A DNA stretch of 64,000 nt from Moringa oleifera (lineage: Eukaryota > Streptophyta > Magnoliopsida > Brassicales > Moringaceae), in the NCBI GenBank assembly GCA_021397835.1, contig JAJFZO010000344.1, positions 3,906,001 through 3,970,000 on the forward strand, in the 5' to 3' direction. The translations under genes and the position numbers were made by a program. Of the stretch, positions 63,715 to 64,000 are shown piece by piece. The notes under the pieces are model-generated. The model did not search any database. It was not told the origin of the DNA and saw nothing but the letters and a program-made list of their open reading frames with translations. The stretch's first letter is position 1, and each line of letters opens with the position of its first letter.

Positions 63715-64000
63715 TAACCTGCGAAGAAGATGCAGAAAAGAAAGAAAACAACCAAATTCCTCAGAAAGACTGCAGGGTTTGTTCACAACTTTTTTCTTCC
63801 TGAGACATTCTCAGCTAGAAATGGTAGAGAAGTAGTGGTTCGTAGGTGGTGCTGGGTGGTAAATGACCAAAGCCCAGGAAAGATACTATGGTTTTGTGTT
63901 TCTTAACATTATTCTTTCCTAATTGATTTGTTCATTAGTGCATTCTCAAAGTTCTGGTCTTGGGAGTTTGTAGACCAAAGGAACAATGCACATGTATGCT
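63715..64000 (+). other. 3' UTR and downstream sequence of the kinesin gene
   Basis: Mixed-composition sequence after the kinesin stop. No clear AATAAA and no new gene start by the window end. Confidence 0.5.

Noticed and set aside
1..64000. CRISPR arrays, bacterial operons, tRNA and rRNA genes
   Set aside because: None of their signatures was seen; the window is plant nuclear DNA.

Overview
This is a stretch of flowering-plant nuclear DNA, most likely from a woody eudicot. The evidence is intron-rich genes with GT-AG splice sites, plant-specific families (PII-2 LRR protein, early nodulin-like phytocyanin, lumen cyclophilin, KIN-8 kinesin) and decayed plant retroelements. I cannot name the species. 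All gene models below were rebuilt by hand from both strands, checking splice-site phase and family motifs.

Layout. 1-7.6 kb: a decapping-5/LSM14-like gene on the minus strand whose 3' end runs off the left edge; its last visible intron (about 4 kb) carries an antisense LINE remnant with a SINE inside it. 8.5-11.6 kb: a mitochondrial single-stranded DNA-binding protein gene (minus), also with a 2 kb intron. 11.7-24.5 kb: a repeat-rich gap with one MITE-like element, a decayed 6.6 kb Ty3/gypsy element (13712-20308) whose pol core is present three times in tandem, a 21-bp minisatellite and a 3 x 163 bp array of MITE-like units. 24.6-26.0 kb: a thylakoid-lumen cyclophilin (plus). 26.3-32.6 kb: a C3HC zinc-finger gene of the NIPA/MEM1 family (minus), tail-to-tail with the cyclophilin. 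32.6-46.2 kb: a very AT-rich gene desert with dispersed repeats and tandem duplications, and at most one weak hypothetical ORF. 46.2-48.4 kb: a PII-2-like LRR protein (plus). 48.9-49.6 kb: an early nodulin-like protein (plus). 50.2-56.4 kb: a DEAD-box helicase of the RH51/Has1 type, 12 coding exons (minus). 60.0-63.7 kb: a KIN-8 kinesin, 7 coding exons (plus).

The genes do not form a pathway; this is ordinary plant gene order. Several functions touch RNA and genome maintenance (mRNA decapping, mitochondrial ssDNA binding, DNA demethylation/zinc finger, rRNA biogenesis helicase, mitotic kinesin). Promoter motifs fit some of these: the helicase promoter has paired telo-boxes and TGGGCC/T site II elements (typical of ribosome-biogenesis genes), and the kinesin promoter has three MSA-like AACGG motifs (typical of G2/M genes).

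I found no wholly new biological system. The observations most worth following are the tandem triplication of the RT-RNaseH-integrase segment inside the gypsy element, the tandem array of MITE-like units, the MSA cluster upstream of the kinesin, the GC-AG intron in the zinc-finger gene and the missing copper and isomerase ligands in the phytocyanin and cyclophilin. No tRNA, rRNA or CRISPR was seen.
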